From: Anthoceros angustus
Taxonomy: Eukaryota; Streptophyta; Anthocerotopsida; Anthocerotales; Anthocerotaceae
Reading direction: 5' to 3'
DNA length: 64,000 nt
Assembly (NCBI GenBank): GCA_010909165.1
Contig: MU008168.1
Span: 1,571,985 to 1,635,984, forward strand
The notes under the pieces were generated by a model. That model saw only the letters and a list, made by a program, of their open reading frames with translations. It did not search any database and had not been told where the DNA came from. Shown one piece after another: positions 19,440 through 30,270 of the stretch. How positions within the stretch are numbered: position 1 is the first letter of the stretch; every line of letters begins with the position of its first letter. The position numbers and the translations under genes were made by a program.

Positions 19440-21769
19440 ATGACCCACCGGCGATGGCTGGTTTCCAGGTCTATCCCTTCAGCCTTCAGCAATTTTCGTG
19501 TGTCGTCCTTGTGCAGCGCAGCTGTGGAGAGGGCGGGCGATGGGCAGGTGATAGCACAGTACAAGATAGCCGAGCAGCTGGAATCTGAAGAGCAGAAGGA
19601 AGAGAAGGAGCAGGGACAGGGACAGGAGCAGGAGGAAAAGCTGGTGAAATGGGCCTCTCTGCCGCAACGGAGGCTGGACAGCGAGGTGATAGGGCACCTG
19701 ATCAGGATTCTGAGGTCGGGAAGATGGGGGAGGGGAATGCAGGAATCGCTGGGGAGGCTGGGCCGGCTGAGGCTCAAGCCCTACCATGTGGCGGAGGTGT
19801 TGAAGGCTGTGCGAGAGAGAGATGCGAGCGTGGTATCTGGATTCTTCCAATGGGCCAGGAGGCACGGCGGATTCGTGCCCAACTCCCTGTGCTACGCGGT
19901 CTTGATCGACGTGCTGGGGGCGGGGAAGGCCTTCGACGAGGTGGAGAAGGCCCTGAAGCGGATGCGGGAGGACGGAGCTCAGGTCACCGTCTATGTGTAC
20001 ACCAACCTGTTGAAGAGCTATGGCCGGGCTGGCAAGGTTGCGGAGATGATGAGAACGTTCGAGGAAATGGCAGGGCTGGCTGCCCTCCGTCCTCGTCACC
20101 TACACCTGCTTGGTGGACTTGCTGGCCAAGCACGACCGGTTCGATGATCTGGGCAGGGTGGTGGAGAGGATGCGCCATGACATCCCTCGGTTGGACCTGT
20201 TTTCCTACAACTGCCTGCTACGAGCCTTCTGCCGAGCTCGCAATGCGGAACTGGCGGTGGAGCTATTCCAGGAGCTGAAGGAGCTGGGGCTGGTGCCTGA
20301 GGCTCAGACTTATGGGTTTCTGCTCCTCACCTTGGCCGGCGCAGGTAGGCTTGAGGAGAGCAGGGATTACTTGGAGGAATTCTGGGCCTCCGGATGCAAG
20401 CTGCTGGATGTCACATACAACATGCTGATCAACTCTTTTGGCAGGGCTGGCGATGTAGATACTGCCTTGAAGCTGTTCAGGGAGATGGCTGTGCAAGGGC
20501 ACAAACGGAATGCAACCACTTACCACGGTCTGCTCAACGCTCTCGGCACGGCTGGGAGGGTGGATGAAGCTTGTGAGTTCTTCAGGAAGATGGAGAGTGT
20601 TGATTCCTGTCCCCGGGACCATATTTCTTACACTCTTGTGATCAACGCGCTGGGGAAGGCTGGGAGGCTGGATGAGGCAGTGGAGTATTATACCGAGGCA
20701 AACAGTCAGTGTGTGAGCAGGGACAGCACTCTGTGTAACAGCCTCTTGACCCACTTGTGCAAGGCAGGAGCTGTGGATCGGGCCGAGCAGGTGTTTCGGG
20801 AGATGGAAGTCCAGGGGATCCGGGCGGACGTCTGGACGTTCAACATCTTGATCGACGGGTTTGGCAAGGCAGGCAGAGCACATGAAGCTTCCTCCTTCTT
20901 TGGAAAGATGAAGGAGGAGGGACATCGGCCTTCCGTGGTCACCTACAACAGTGTCATGCACTGCCTTGCGAGAGAGGGGCCTGGGGATCTGGCACAGGTG
21001 GGCAGCCTGGTGGGTGAGATGAAGAAGCGGGTGTGGAAGCTGGATGCCTGGACTTTCAACATACTTATCGACATTCATGCCAAGAGAGGGGCCTGGGGAT
21101 CTGGCACAGGTGGGCAGCCTGGTGGGTGAGATGAAGAAGCGGGGTGTGAAGCTGGATGCCTGGACTTTCAACATACTTATCGACATTCATGCCAAGGAAG
21201 GGGACATGGACACTGCATGCGCCTTCTTCAGAGAGATGCAGGACAACGGCTACCTGCCAACTGCACTGACGTACAACAGGTTGCTTGATGGATGTGGAAG
21301 AGTGGGCGACTTCGACTCCGCCTTTGCACTGATAGAGCTGATGAAGGCAAGTAAGATCAGCCTGGATACTCACACTTACACAGTCCTGATTGATGGGTTC
21401 GGGAAGACCGGCAGGCTGGACACAGCTCTGGAACTGCTGAGGATAATGCAGAACCTGCGCGTCCAGCCTGACGTTGCCACGTACAACACACTCGTACACT
21501 GTCTTGCAAAGGTGGGCCGGCTGGACGAGGCGGGGCAGCTGTATACTGAAATGATGGAGAGCGGGCTTGAGCCCAGTGAAATCACCTACGACATCCTTTT
21601 ACCTGCGTATGTGGAGAGCGGTGATGGCGATGCCGTGTTGAGGCTCCAGAAGGACAGGGAGGCTGCTGGTGTGGATTCTTTCTTCCATGTCCTTGTCACG
21701 GATGACCACTTGGAGGTGAAGCAGCAAGATGGAAGAGTCTACACCAGAAGGAGGCTCCACCAGAGATGA
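19440..21769 (+). pseudogene. P-class PPR protein gene with two frame breaks
   Basis: PPR proteins bind organelle RNA, one base per repeat. The frame opens at 19440 with a Ser/Arg-rich organelle-targeting type N-terminus (MTHRRWLVSRSIPSAFSNF), then an acidic Gln/Glu linker, then about 16 PPR motifs, e.g. SLCYAVLIDVLGAGKAF, DVTYNMLINSFGRAGDVDTA, VWTFNILIDGFGKAGRAHEA and THTYTVLIDGFGKTGRLDTA. No E, DYW or SMR domain; it ends YTRRRLHQR. The frame shifts by +1 near 20080, inside a motif (EEMAGL/LPSVLVTYTC), and again where a 112-bp direct duplication (20971-21082 and 21083-21194) adds one base beyond whole codons. Apart from these the repeats are well kept, so either recent pseudogenisation or an assembly/haplotype error is possible. 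It starts 305 bp after the ALG5 stop. Confidence 0.85.
20971..21194. repeat. 112-bp tandem duplication inside PPR gene
   Basis: AGAGAGGGGCCTGGGGATCT starts at 20971 and again at 21083. The copies differ only at GCGGGTGTGG / GCGGGGTGTG. 112 is 37 codons plus one base, so the duplication breaks the frame. Confidence 0.9.
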
Positions 21770-22364
21770 CCCTCCAGGGCCACACTGCACCCACACATGT
21801 TTCATCAGTCCAGTTGAGCTCAGCTCAACCCAGGTCAGAAGGTCTTCAAGATGTGCACGCTAGCTACCTTCTGAATTGCTGCTGCTGCTGCTGCTGCTGC
21901 CATGTTAGGCTTGCAAGATGCAACCGTTCTCAATGCCATGCCTAAGTGTATTGTTGAGGCTTGTTACCTAGGAAGAAAGCAGTCGTAAGCACCGCGAGCG
22001 ATGAAGGGTACTCCTGGATGTGGATCTCACGAGGTCCACCTTACACAGAAATATCTCTGAAATATGTTTAAGAGTTCACCTCACGGAAATATCTGTGAAA
22101 TACAGTGAAGGGACGGTGTTCGTCCTTGGCAACATGTTTCTCAGGGGCGCACACGGCCTGCACGGAAACGGCACGCTGTTGGCACGTCCCGTCCTCGAAT
22201 CTCATCGGGTGCCGGTTAAGCCACCTGATCAGCAGCGTGGAGCGCGAGTTCCGGGTAGCGCCGGCGCGAAGCGAATTGTGGATAGTTGGCGCTCTCGCAG
22301 TCACACAGAAGCAGGAGGTGAGGCGGCTCCGGCTCCGGCTCCGTGATCGATGCTGTAGCCCTCG
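21770..22364. promoter_or_regulatory. Intergenic region with CTG microsatellite
   Basis: Holds the 3' UTR of the PPR gene, a CTG/GCT microsatellite (about 21880-21900) and the promoter of the Rho-N gene. A short GGCTCCGGCTCC run lies near 22322. No other gene seen. Confidence 0.5.
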
Positions 22365-24494
22365 ATGGGGCTGGGCGGTGGCATGGCGCTGCTGGCCGGC
22401 AAGCTGCAGCTGGCGAGGTTGCCGACGAGCTCGAGCTCGAGTTCCAGCTGCTGCCAACAGCAGCAGCATCAGCATCAGCAGCAGCATCAGCAGCAGCAGC
22501 AGCAGCAGAATCAGCAAGCAGGCTTGAGCCTGGGCAGACGACATGGCGGGGGCCGCCTGCCCCAGCGTCAGGGCCCAGCGGAAGGCGGCCCCTTGCTGGC
22601 CGTGAGCGACGATGATGTCGTCATCACTTCTGTGAGAGGTATACTATCACCTCGATTGCTCCTCCCTGCATTGTGTGTGAGAAATGTGTGACAATGGCGA
22701 GTGCGATGGCAATGGCAACTGCATGAAAATGGCAATGGCAATGGCAATGGCAAGAGAGGCGGAGAGAGAGTGCTTGTCACTGAGGTACCATCTTTTTTGA
22801 TGCAGCTGGTGGGCCTGGCAGAGCTTGCAGATGGGAGCTTCCACTACGCGTTCGGAGCAGGAGCATCACCGCCGCCTCCGCAGCCCAGCAAGAGGGGGGA
22901 CGACCTGGCTTCATCCAGGGCTCAGCATGTGCTCACTCCTGCGCCATTGCATCTGCCGCAGAGACCGCCGTCTCGGTTCAGGAAGCATTCCCCGATTCCC
23001 GTGCGGGCTGGCAGGACAAAGGGGGGAGGGAAGGAGAAAAAGGAGCAGGAGCAGGTGCAGGTGCAGGTTCAGCAGCAAGAGCAGGTGCAGAAACAGGAGG
23101 TGAGAAGGGTAGCATGGCGGAAGGACCCGGGTGTGCCTGTTCGGCCTAAGTCCTCCTTCGTGAAGCGGTCTCCTATTCCCAATCTCACCTCCAGGCCACG
23201 GTGCCCTGTCTCTCTTCCTGCCCCTGTCGTCGTAGACGATGCTGTGGAAGAGCAGCCTGACGAATCTCTGCCGTTCTTCCCCTCCACCTCCTGTTTCTCC
23301 TTCTTCTCCTCCTCCTCCTTCTCCTCCTCCTCCTTTGCTGGTAGTGAATGGTGTCGCAAGAGAGCAGCATTCCGACAACAGAGTTCCTAAGGCTGCTGAG
23401 GTTTCCAGGAGCGGCGGCTCCAACAAGGCAGAGGCGGCGTCCAAGTCTGGCATGGGAGAATCTGTAGCTGCCACAGCTGAATCTCAGTCATGGCTGTCCA
23501 GCTTCCGGCTGCTGATCATCCTCCAGCTCCAGATGCTGCTGTTGCTGCTCCAGATGCTGCTGCTGCCCTCCCTCCCGTCAAGAGCTGCTTCAAGTTTGTC
23601 CGCCAGTCTCCGATTCCCTCCCAAGCCCGGAAGAAGTCATTGCAGGAGCCGGTTGTTGAAGCAAGGAGCTTGGTGGAGACTACCGTGATGGAGAGGAATG
23701 TGCTAGAGAGCAAGGTGGTGGAGAGCAATGTGGTAGAGAGCAAGGTGGTGGAGAGCAATGTGGTAGAGAGCAAGGTGGTGGACAGCACTGTTGTTGAGAG
23801 CGAGGTGGTGGAGAGCGCGGTTGTTGAGAGCACGGTGGTGGAGGGCACGGTTGTAGAGGGCACGGTGGAGGAGAGCAGGGAGCAGAGGACGTTGGAGATC
23901 AATGGTGCAGGGGCCCCTGTCCAAGGGCTTGTCGAGGAGGACAGTAGTCAGGGAAGTAGCAGTAGCAATGGATGTAGCAGTAGCGCCAAGGGAGGCAGCG
24001 GTAGTAGCGAAGACAGCAGCGGTAGTAGCAAGGGGAGCAGTAGCAGTACCAAGGAAAGCAGCAGCAGTACCAGTGTTGTGGAGCTGCCTCCTCTGCCTCC
24101 TGTTCGGCCTAAATCCAACTTCTTCCGGAGATCCCCGATTCCACGTCATCTTCCAGCCAAGCAGCCTGTGCAGGAGGTCAAGGTAGAACCACTCCAACAA
24201 CGTCCTCCTGCCCCTGCTCGTGCTCGGAGATCACCAAAGAAATCTGCAAAGGAATCAGCAAGAAATGCAGTGCCAAAAGCAGCCGTGGAAGATGGCAAGG
24301 CACCTGTGGATCAGGATCCTGAAACTGGATCACAGGAGGTACAAGATCCTCAGGCAGAGAAGCCAGAGGACCAGCTTCCTGCCGATCTTGCTGCCTGCAC
24401 GCTCGTGCAACTGAGAGGGATTGCCAAGGCCCGAGGTCTCAAGGGCTACTCAAGGCTGAAGAAGGCCGAGCTCATAGCTCTGCTTCAACAATAA
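22365..24494 (+). CDS. Rho-N domain protein with SPIP repeats
   Basis: Plant Rho-N proteins (the RHON1/BP-73 type) bind RNA or single-stranded DNA, RHON1 in plastids; the target here is unknown. My three-exon model is 22365-22631, 22806-23340 and 23488-24494, in phase, 602 residues. The C-terminus LAACTLVQLRGIAKARGLKG plus YSRLKKAELIALLQQ is a clear Rho-N/SAP-like fold. The N-terminus is Ser/Gln-rich with CAG/CAT repeats. Four short motifs recur: RFRKHSPIP, SFVKRSPIP, KFVRQSPIP and NFFRRSPIP, two preceded by VRPKS. A VVES pentapeptide-type tandem array (about 23690-23860) and Ser-rich runs fill the rest. Intron 2 removes a stretch that breaks the frame; if it is not real, the gene carries compensating frameshifts. 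Confidence 0.75.
23690..23865 (+). repeat. VVES-coding minisatellite
   Basis: About eleven 15-bp units reading GAGAGCAAGGTGGTG and variants, encoding V-V-E-S-[KNTEA]. In frame within the Rho-N gene. Confidence 0.8.
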
Positions 24495-25225
24495 AGGAAG
24501 GAAGCTTCCCATTTGTGATGTTTGGTTTTGTCAGACAATCTGTATCAGAGGGCTTTGAAGGAGGAGGGACATTCTGACAGCTGTAGATACGACGTCAATG
24601 AGTGTCTGATTCCTGATCCTAGCTGTCTGCGTTCTGTTTAGGTTGAGTTATGTCGAAGAGCGCCAACGTTACTGCTTCTGTGCTACCCGAGTGATGGCAG
24701 CATGTGTAGCCTGCTTGTGTGTGTGCCCTTGCGAGATCTCGTCCAGTCCAATGTGCTGACGAGATTGATCCCGTGGTCCTCTCTCGCCCCCTCCAGCAGT
24801 GAACCGGGGCCCGTCTCATAGCTCTAAAGATTGATCCCTTGCATGTGCCCACTCCGATTGTCACCCCCTCAGCTATAAACAAGCAAGCAATTGAAACAAA
24901 CACGGTCGCTCAAGACGAGTGGGACTGCCTAGTTCGCCTTTAACTTACATTCGTGTGGCCGTTGCGGGGCGTGATACCTAGAACATAGATAGTGATGAGG
25001 GGGCTTATTGGACGACTATATATTGGGCTCACTGCCTAACTAATCTGCCTTATTAGTTCGCCTTTAAATTAGATTGTTGCGGTCGTTGTGGGGTGTGATA
25101 CTGGGAATGTGGAGACTTTGTAAAAAGAGCGAGATGGGAAATCCCATCTACGCCTCGCTACCCCGAAGCGAAAGGGGACAACCCATGACGAGGCATCAGG
25201 CCAGGGGGCGTGCCCCTCCACTAAT
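24495..25225. other. Gene-free spacer with diverged direct repeat
   Basis: 3' UTR of the Rho-N gene, then spacer. A diverged direct repeat (TTAGTTCGCCTTTAA ... GGGGTGTGATAC) is at 24928-24992 and 25042-25102. No gene recognised; the sequence turns GC-rich near 25200, where retroelement remnants begin. Confidence 0.5.
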
Positions 25226-25900
25226 CTACCCTGTAGCCCCAACCGCCCCCAAGATGTCGCCGTCCGAGATAGGGAACGGCCTACTTACCATTGATGCCTC
25301 CGATGCCGAGTCACCTGCACTCGTGATCGTCCTAAAGATGGCGCTGGCCAACGCCCTTTGCAGAGCGATGGAAACCCATTGCCTAAAATATGCCAGGACA
25401 CTGGAAAGGGGGAGGCCAACCCCGCCCCTGTCGTTGTGGTAGGCCCTTGCGCACTCCTTGATAAAACGAGAAAAAACCTTACCCAAGGCCCCATGGGTTT
25501 CAATGGCAAGGGGGATGAAAATGTGACCTTGCTGCATGGGCCTTTACTTGTAAATTTTCTTAGTTACGCTCCCTTCCGCCGCCCAACCTAGAGGGTTGAT
25601 GATGATATGGTCGCTAATAGAATCTCTGGTTGGGTGAGTGACAACCACGTCCATAGCAACTCGTCCGTTAAGAAAAGGTCATCTCTGATAGAGACCTCAT
25701 TGAGCAGAGTATACTGCCACTCCTTGAAAGGGAAGAAACTGTTTCTCTTTGGCCATCGAGAATATGACGTCTTGGACGGCATCGTGTATTAGGGAACGGA
25801 CGCGCGAAGTGGCGTCACGGCCGAGACCGTTCTGGGCCGTGCGCCCGACGCGTCCGCTTTCTGGCGTAAGGCGGCGAGTGCGGGCCGGGCAGCGCCCCAC
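25226..25900 (-). pseudogene. Decayed C-terminal part of a non-LTR reverse-transcriptase ORF
   Basis: Scattered over three minus frames are blocks typical of the tail of eukaryotic RT-type ORFs: VRSLIHDAVQDVIFSMA, VAMDVVVTHPTRD, FIPLAIETHGALGKVFSRFI and YFRQWVSIALQRALASAIF. At least two frameshifts and several stops. The family is inferred from these conserved positions (HDxVRD, DVxVTHP, ETxGxxG, Rxx[VL]SxALxR). Confidence 0.5.
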
Positions 25901-26107
25901 TCATTGCCGGACCCGAGGCAATAGCCGAGGTCTGTGGCTACTAATGTTGCCTATACTTGACTTACAACTCTCTTTTCTCTCTTTTCTCTCTCTTTCAAGT
26001 AAAATAACAACTATCAGTTTTTAACTTTCGCACATTAAAGTGTTCGAGCTATTTTCCACCATTTTACCAGAGTACTTTTATAGTTTTACGGACATGTCGC
26101 ATACTTC

Positions 26108-27293
26108 CTAGGTATATTCTACCAGGGTTGAAGGAGTGTACACCGGTGATTTTGGATGTGCATGGTCTTCAGAGTAATATTTCTTCCTCTGCTCATTGTA
26201 CGGTCCGGATAGAAAGTTTATCATTTCGAGTATCTCGTCCAAAAGCGAATATTTTTACAGGCAATGACAATGTAAGAAATTGTGCAAATTGAATATAACT
26301 ATTCAAAATCTCATATACTAACCTCAAACAGTGCAAACAACTCCTTTTGATTCTTCGATAGCTACAAACAAAGGTAAAAATAGGTTAATATTTTACCTCC
26401 ATTTCAAGTCGAAGTAGATCCTGCTCGGTAAATACCTTTATGACTAATGTTAAGCAATGGCTGTGAAGATTTCCCACACTGCGGAAATGTGATTGTACGT
26501 TCTGGAAAGAGACACCAACGTTAGAATTTCCATATTTTTATATATAGGAAATCTTAATATAAAGACCTTTTGAATGTTTCTCGTTATTTGGATCTTCCAT
26601 GAGGGACAACAAGTCCAGTAGTTTTCAGCTCCTTATTTTCAATGGCTTCCGATATTTCTACACTACCAAAATACAAGGTATTAATAGTATTACTTCACAC
26701 AAACCAATTAATCCAAGAATCTTACTTCTTTGTATCTCCATGTGTTGTTGTAGTGTTGGTGTAGACCCATCTTCATTGAGGATTGGCTGCACTGGATCTT
26801 TAAGACTATGTTCCCAAATGGGAACATAGTTGTTTTTGAAATCTTGGAATACTTGTGGATATTGGAAGTTATTCATCCATTTTCCATAATCAGCAAATTC
26901 CTCGACGGGCATACGTTGGTGCATTATCTTCGGACTCGTCTATTTTTCTCTTTTTCTGCTTTGGAAATACAGCAATTAGTTTAAGTTGCTAAAATCAAAC
27001 ATGCAAATAGCCAAATTATGACTTTAACCAACCTGATGAGAGATGGCTGTTTTGTCGATTTTATCGTCCATTGCTTCTATTTTTTCCTTGATTTCCTTAG
27101 CAGCAGCTGCTTGTTCTGCAGCACTTTGTAAACAAAAGATTAATAAGTATTATTGTATTTATAATGTACTGCAACTATAAATGGCAGCAGATTATTTGTT
27201 AAAATACCTCCAATATCGACTGAATCGAGATTTGATGTCCATTGAACCTCCTGACCAGAGTCATTGTCTCCAACTCTAATTGAGCATCAGTGA
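26108..27293 (-). pseudogene. 3' part of an unidentified multi-exon gene
   Basis: Well-formed minus-strand exons with GT-AG borders: 27033-27123 (coiled coil, KEIKEKIEAMDDKIDKT), 26726-26958 (KKRKIDESEDN basic patch, then FADYGKWMNNFQYPQVFQDF and NEDGSTPTLQQHMEIQR), 26567-26657, 26397-26501 (35 codons, VFTEQDLLRLEME), 26323-26361 (LSKNQKELFALFE) and 26108-26233 (42 codons, INFLSGPYNEQRKKYYSEDH, ending TLVEYT). The last three join in phase 0. Upstream exons have single-base breaks. A further exon ends at 27205 and runs into the retroelement at about 27293, where the gene is cut. I do not know the family. Confidence 0.5.
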
Positions 27294-27307
27294 GGGGTGT
27301 TACTTAG

Positions 27308-27318
27308 TGGTATCAGAG
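27308..27318 (+). other. Primer-binding site of gypsy gag fragment
   Basis: TGGTATCAGAG, the initiator-Met tRNA complement, lies 49 bp before the gag ATG. A 5' LTR is not evident upstream. Confidence 0.6.
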
Positions 27319-27356
27319 TGTGGTCCATTCCTTCGAGTGACTAGAGAATACACAAG

Positions 27357-28434
27357 ATGGTCAATCAGAAGCGTAAGGAGAGGATGAAGAAGCAGCAGTC
27401 TCTTGTCGATCATCCGCCTCAACCGCCTGAAGATTCATCATCGTCAGAAGAAGAGGAAGTGAGAGCGCCACCTCAGAACATAGCAAGCCCATCTGGAGAG
27501 AAGTCAGAGGACTGGAAGAAACAGATGATGGAAGTACTTTATCAAGTTCTTCCAGGTGTCTTGGACGATGTGATGACTTCAAGGAAGCAGACAAAGAAGA
27601 ATCCAGTGCCCACAGCTCAACAAGGTGAAGATGCGAAAGATCAACAAGAAGAAATCTTTCCGGCAAATTCAGCAAGCATCTTCAAAGTGGCTCCAAAGTT
27701 GAGCATGAAGTTAGCTCTACCAGATAAGTATGAGGGAGAAAGAGATCTGCAAGTTATTGATTCTTGGATCTATTCTGTTGCGACTTATCTCACCTCATCT
27801 GGTCTTGAGCTGGAGTACTACTTGGGTGTTATTAGTAACTTCCTTAAGGGTTATACTTTGGTCTGGTGGCGGAGTTATGGTGCTAATGTCGCCCAGGGTA
27901 ACCGAGCACATACCATCTAGACTGGGCATCTTTCAAAGAAGCCCTCAAGGTTCAACTGCAGATGCTTCACGTCTGAGAGACAGCACGACAATATCAAGAA
28001 ATCAGACGAGATTATGCGTACCTTGAAGCCGCTTGCACTGCACTACCATGAGTGAGGATGATAAGCTGCATCGCTTCATGGCTGGTTTGAAAGATTGGAC
28101 TACTAACAGAATTGAGTTGTTTAGTCCAACTACATTGGCAGAGGCCATTACAGCAGCAGATGCCATTCCAGATACTTTTCATTTTAGTACACCCAACTCC
28201 ACCACACGATTTCGAGGCAATACTCGTGGTCGGTATGCCCAGACTAGAGGAAGCTTTAGTAGTGCCGGCAGAGGAGCTGCCAAGGACACTAGCGGAAATG
28301 GAATTGCAAGAGGCAATTCAAAAGGAAATTTCCATGGAAGAAATCAAGAGGCAGAGGTCATGAACAGAATGGTTCTCGAAAAGGAGTCTGCTACTCATGT
28401 GGAGAGTCGGGACATTATGCAAATGAATGCTTGA
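27357..28434 (+). pseudogene. Ty3/gypsy Gag fragment
   Basis: Starts MVNQKRKERMKKQQSLVDHP. An acidic N-terminus is followed by the retrotransposon Gag core (LPDKYEGERDLQVIDSWIYS, GYTLVWWRSYG, then in other frames WASFKEALKVQL, RRDYAYLEA and EDDKLHRFMAGLKDWTTNRI), an RG-rich linker, and a CCHC zinc knuckle CYSCGESGHYANEC near 28391-28432. Two frame changes and a stop near 27920-28030 break it. No protease, RT or integrase follows; the element is cut at about 28626. Confidence 0.8.
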
Positions 28435-28626
28435 ATGTTGAACAGACTCTCAATGTAGCATAAGGAGATCCACAGCCCCGAAGACTCAGGATTACGGAAG
28501 TGGCCGGATCCGAGGATCCCAAGTGACGGGATTGACCACATGTTGCGAAGGTTGCATGGGGTGAGTCTCAGAGTGCTGAGGACAGCACTATTCGGAGGGC
28601 GGGTGGAGAGCTCATGTACATACATA

Positions 28627-29490
28627 AAGTCGCGGCCTCGTCTGGGGCCTCGACGCGCTCGCTTGATTTTTTTTCGGGGACTAGGGGGTAGATTCTAGAG
28701 AGAGAATTGACCAATTGGTCATTGTTTTGTTGAATAGGGTAAAATTTATTACAATAGAGTAGAAAACATGCTATGTAGGGTGAAAATACCTCACTATCAA
28801 TGTTGAAAGCAGGGCAACAGGGTAGAAAAAATGGACCATCACGTGAATATCAGGTACATCTAAACAGAAGCTCATTCTAGAAATCCCACCAAAATCGCTA
28901 ATCTGGCAAAAACATATTTTGATAAGTAATATTCATGCGGATCCAGGATATACAAAAAATCAACAAAGAAATTTTTTCTTTGTGGAGTTTCCTGTATATC
29001 CAGAATGGCATGAAATACAAATTAAAATAATGTAGAGTAAATACCAAAATAGAATGATCCCCGGTTCTGGAACACTGAAACCTACATAAAAAACGTAAAT
29101 TAGGCATATAACTAGGGGCACACTGAAAAGATTCGGTAATAAACCACAAATACTTAAGCAAAGATACTCACCTAAGTTTGGAAAATTGACTGTACAATTG
29201 TACAAATTGAAAATGTAATTTTCACGACCACTTGGTTTGATTGGCACAACTTGTCCAACATTATCATAGTTAGCCAGGAGTTGATGAAGCAGAGGGCTTC
29301 AAAGAAATTGTTCATCTTCCTGTAAAGTCACAACCTAATAAAACACAAACATTAGTTTTCACTCTGCTAAATGTAATAAAGGGAAGATAAGATCACTTAC
29401 TGATCTCAGCGGGTTTTCGTGGGAGGCAATGGACACCCCTGGAGGCCCATTATCAATCTTTTGCTTCTGTTGCCTTTCCCACTGCAATCT
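28627..29490 (-). pseudogene. Unidentified intron-containing family, copy 1
   Basis: Minus-strand exon-like blocks: about 29390-29490 (WERQQKQKIDNGPP ... SHENPLRS before GTAAGT) and 29172-29319 (KPSGRENYIFNLYNCTVNFP before GTGAGT), then a small block near 29050-29085. A hairpin (GGATATACA ... TGTATATCC) lies at about 28946-29001. The same order and both borders of the intronic AT-rich DNA recur at 41697-42480, so this is a dispersed family rather than chance. Function unknown. Confidence 0.45.
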
Positions 29491-29493
29491 TTG

Positions 29494-30240
29494 TGTGGGA
29501 GGCAGATCCCGGGGCTTTCGAGATTCACCCTCTAGTGGCCACACTTATCCCACTATCGCTAAGTACATTAGGTTTTGTCCCATGAGACTCTTGTTTGTCA
29601 GGTCACCAGCATCCAAGGCACAAACCACACACCTCTTCACACCCCCAAGCTCCCTCACCGAGTGGAGCAACTTCAACTCACTCCATGAGCCAGCCCACTC
29701 ACCATGCTCGCCTCCACCTGCACCTACAACGACACCCTACAACTATAGGTCCACACCCCACGGTGAGGTCGAGCCACGCACGGGACCCCCTACGTTGCAA
29801 CGCGACTTCACCACCCCGTGATCGCCCACTATTCCTTTCCCATTGCCTTCCCACAATTGGCACATCCTCATCTACGTGCAGCGCCTCCGTCGCTCCGTCG
29901 AATCACTGCCTCAGGACCTACAACCAACAACAAACAATTGTAGGGCCTACCTCCTACCACTTGTAGGAGAGTTGTAGGAGATCCGCGCCGGTGGCCAAAG
30001 ACACCTCATTCCTACGTGGGAGGAGACACCTATCCCAACGCGCACAGAGGCGCATCCTACCACCGGTAGGGTCGCACCTGGCGGCGCAGCATAGGTTACC
30101 TCGCCCTAGTTCAAGGCCTCTCCAACTTCCAGGCCCTGGCGCTCCAACTACAACCTCGCGCGCCCACAAAACTCCACACTGGCAGCAGCCACGATACCTT
30201 CGCACTGCTCCGTCAGATCTCCGCTCCTGGACCTACAACG
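29494..30240 (-). mobile_element. LTR 3'-end fragment, LARD family, inverted
   Basis: TGTGGGAGGCAGATCCCGGG, CCTCTAGTGGCCACACTTAT and GAGACTCTTGTTTGTC are the reverse complement of the last 550 bp of the long LTRs ending at 56356 and 61337. It carries palindromic CTACC/GGTAG words (for example 30056-30070). Confidence 0.75.
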
Positions 30241-30270
30241 AGTGCTTGTGAAGCACTCAGCCGTGTAGAT

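Noticed and set aside
19479-20099. 206-codon minus ORF rich in Leu/His/Pro
   Set aside because: Complement of the Gln/Glu-rich PPR N-terminal region.
20263-21186. 307-codon minus ORF opposite the PPR gene
   Set aside because: Mirror frame of repetitive PPR coding DNA; no family features, while the plus strand shows canonical PPR motifs.
27308-27318. tRNA gene at TGGTATCAGAG sites
   Set aside because: These are the 3'-end complement used as retroelement primer sites; no cloverleaf around them.
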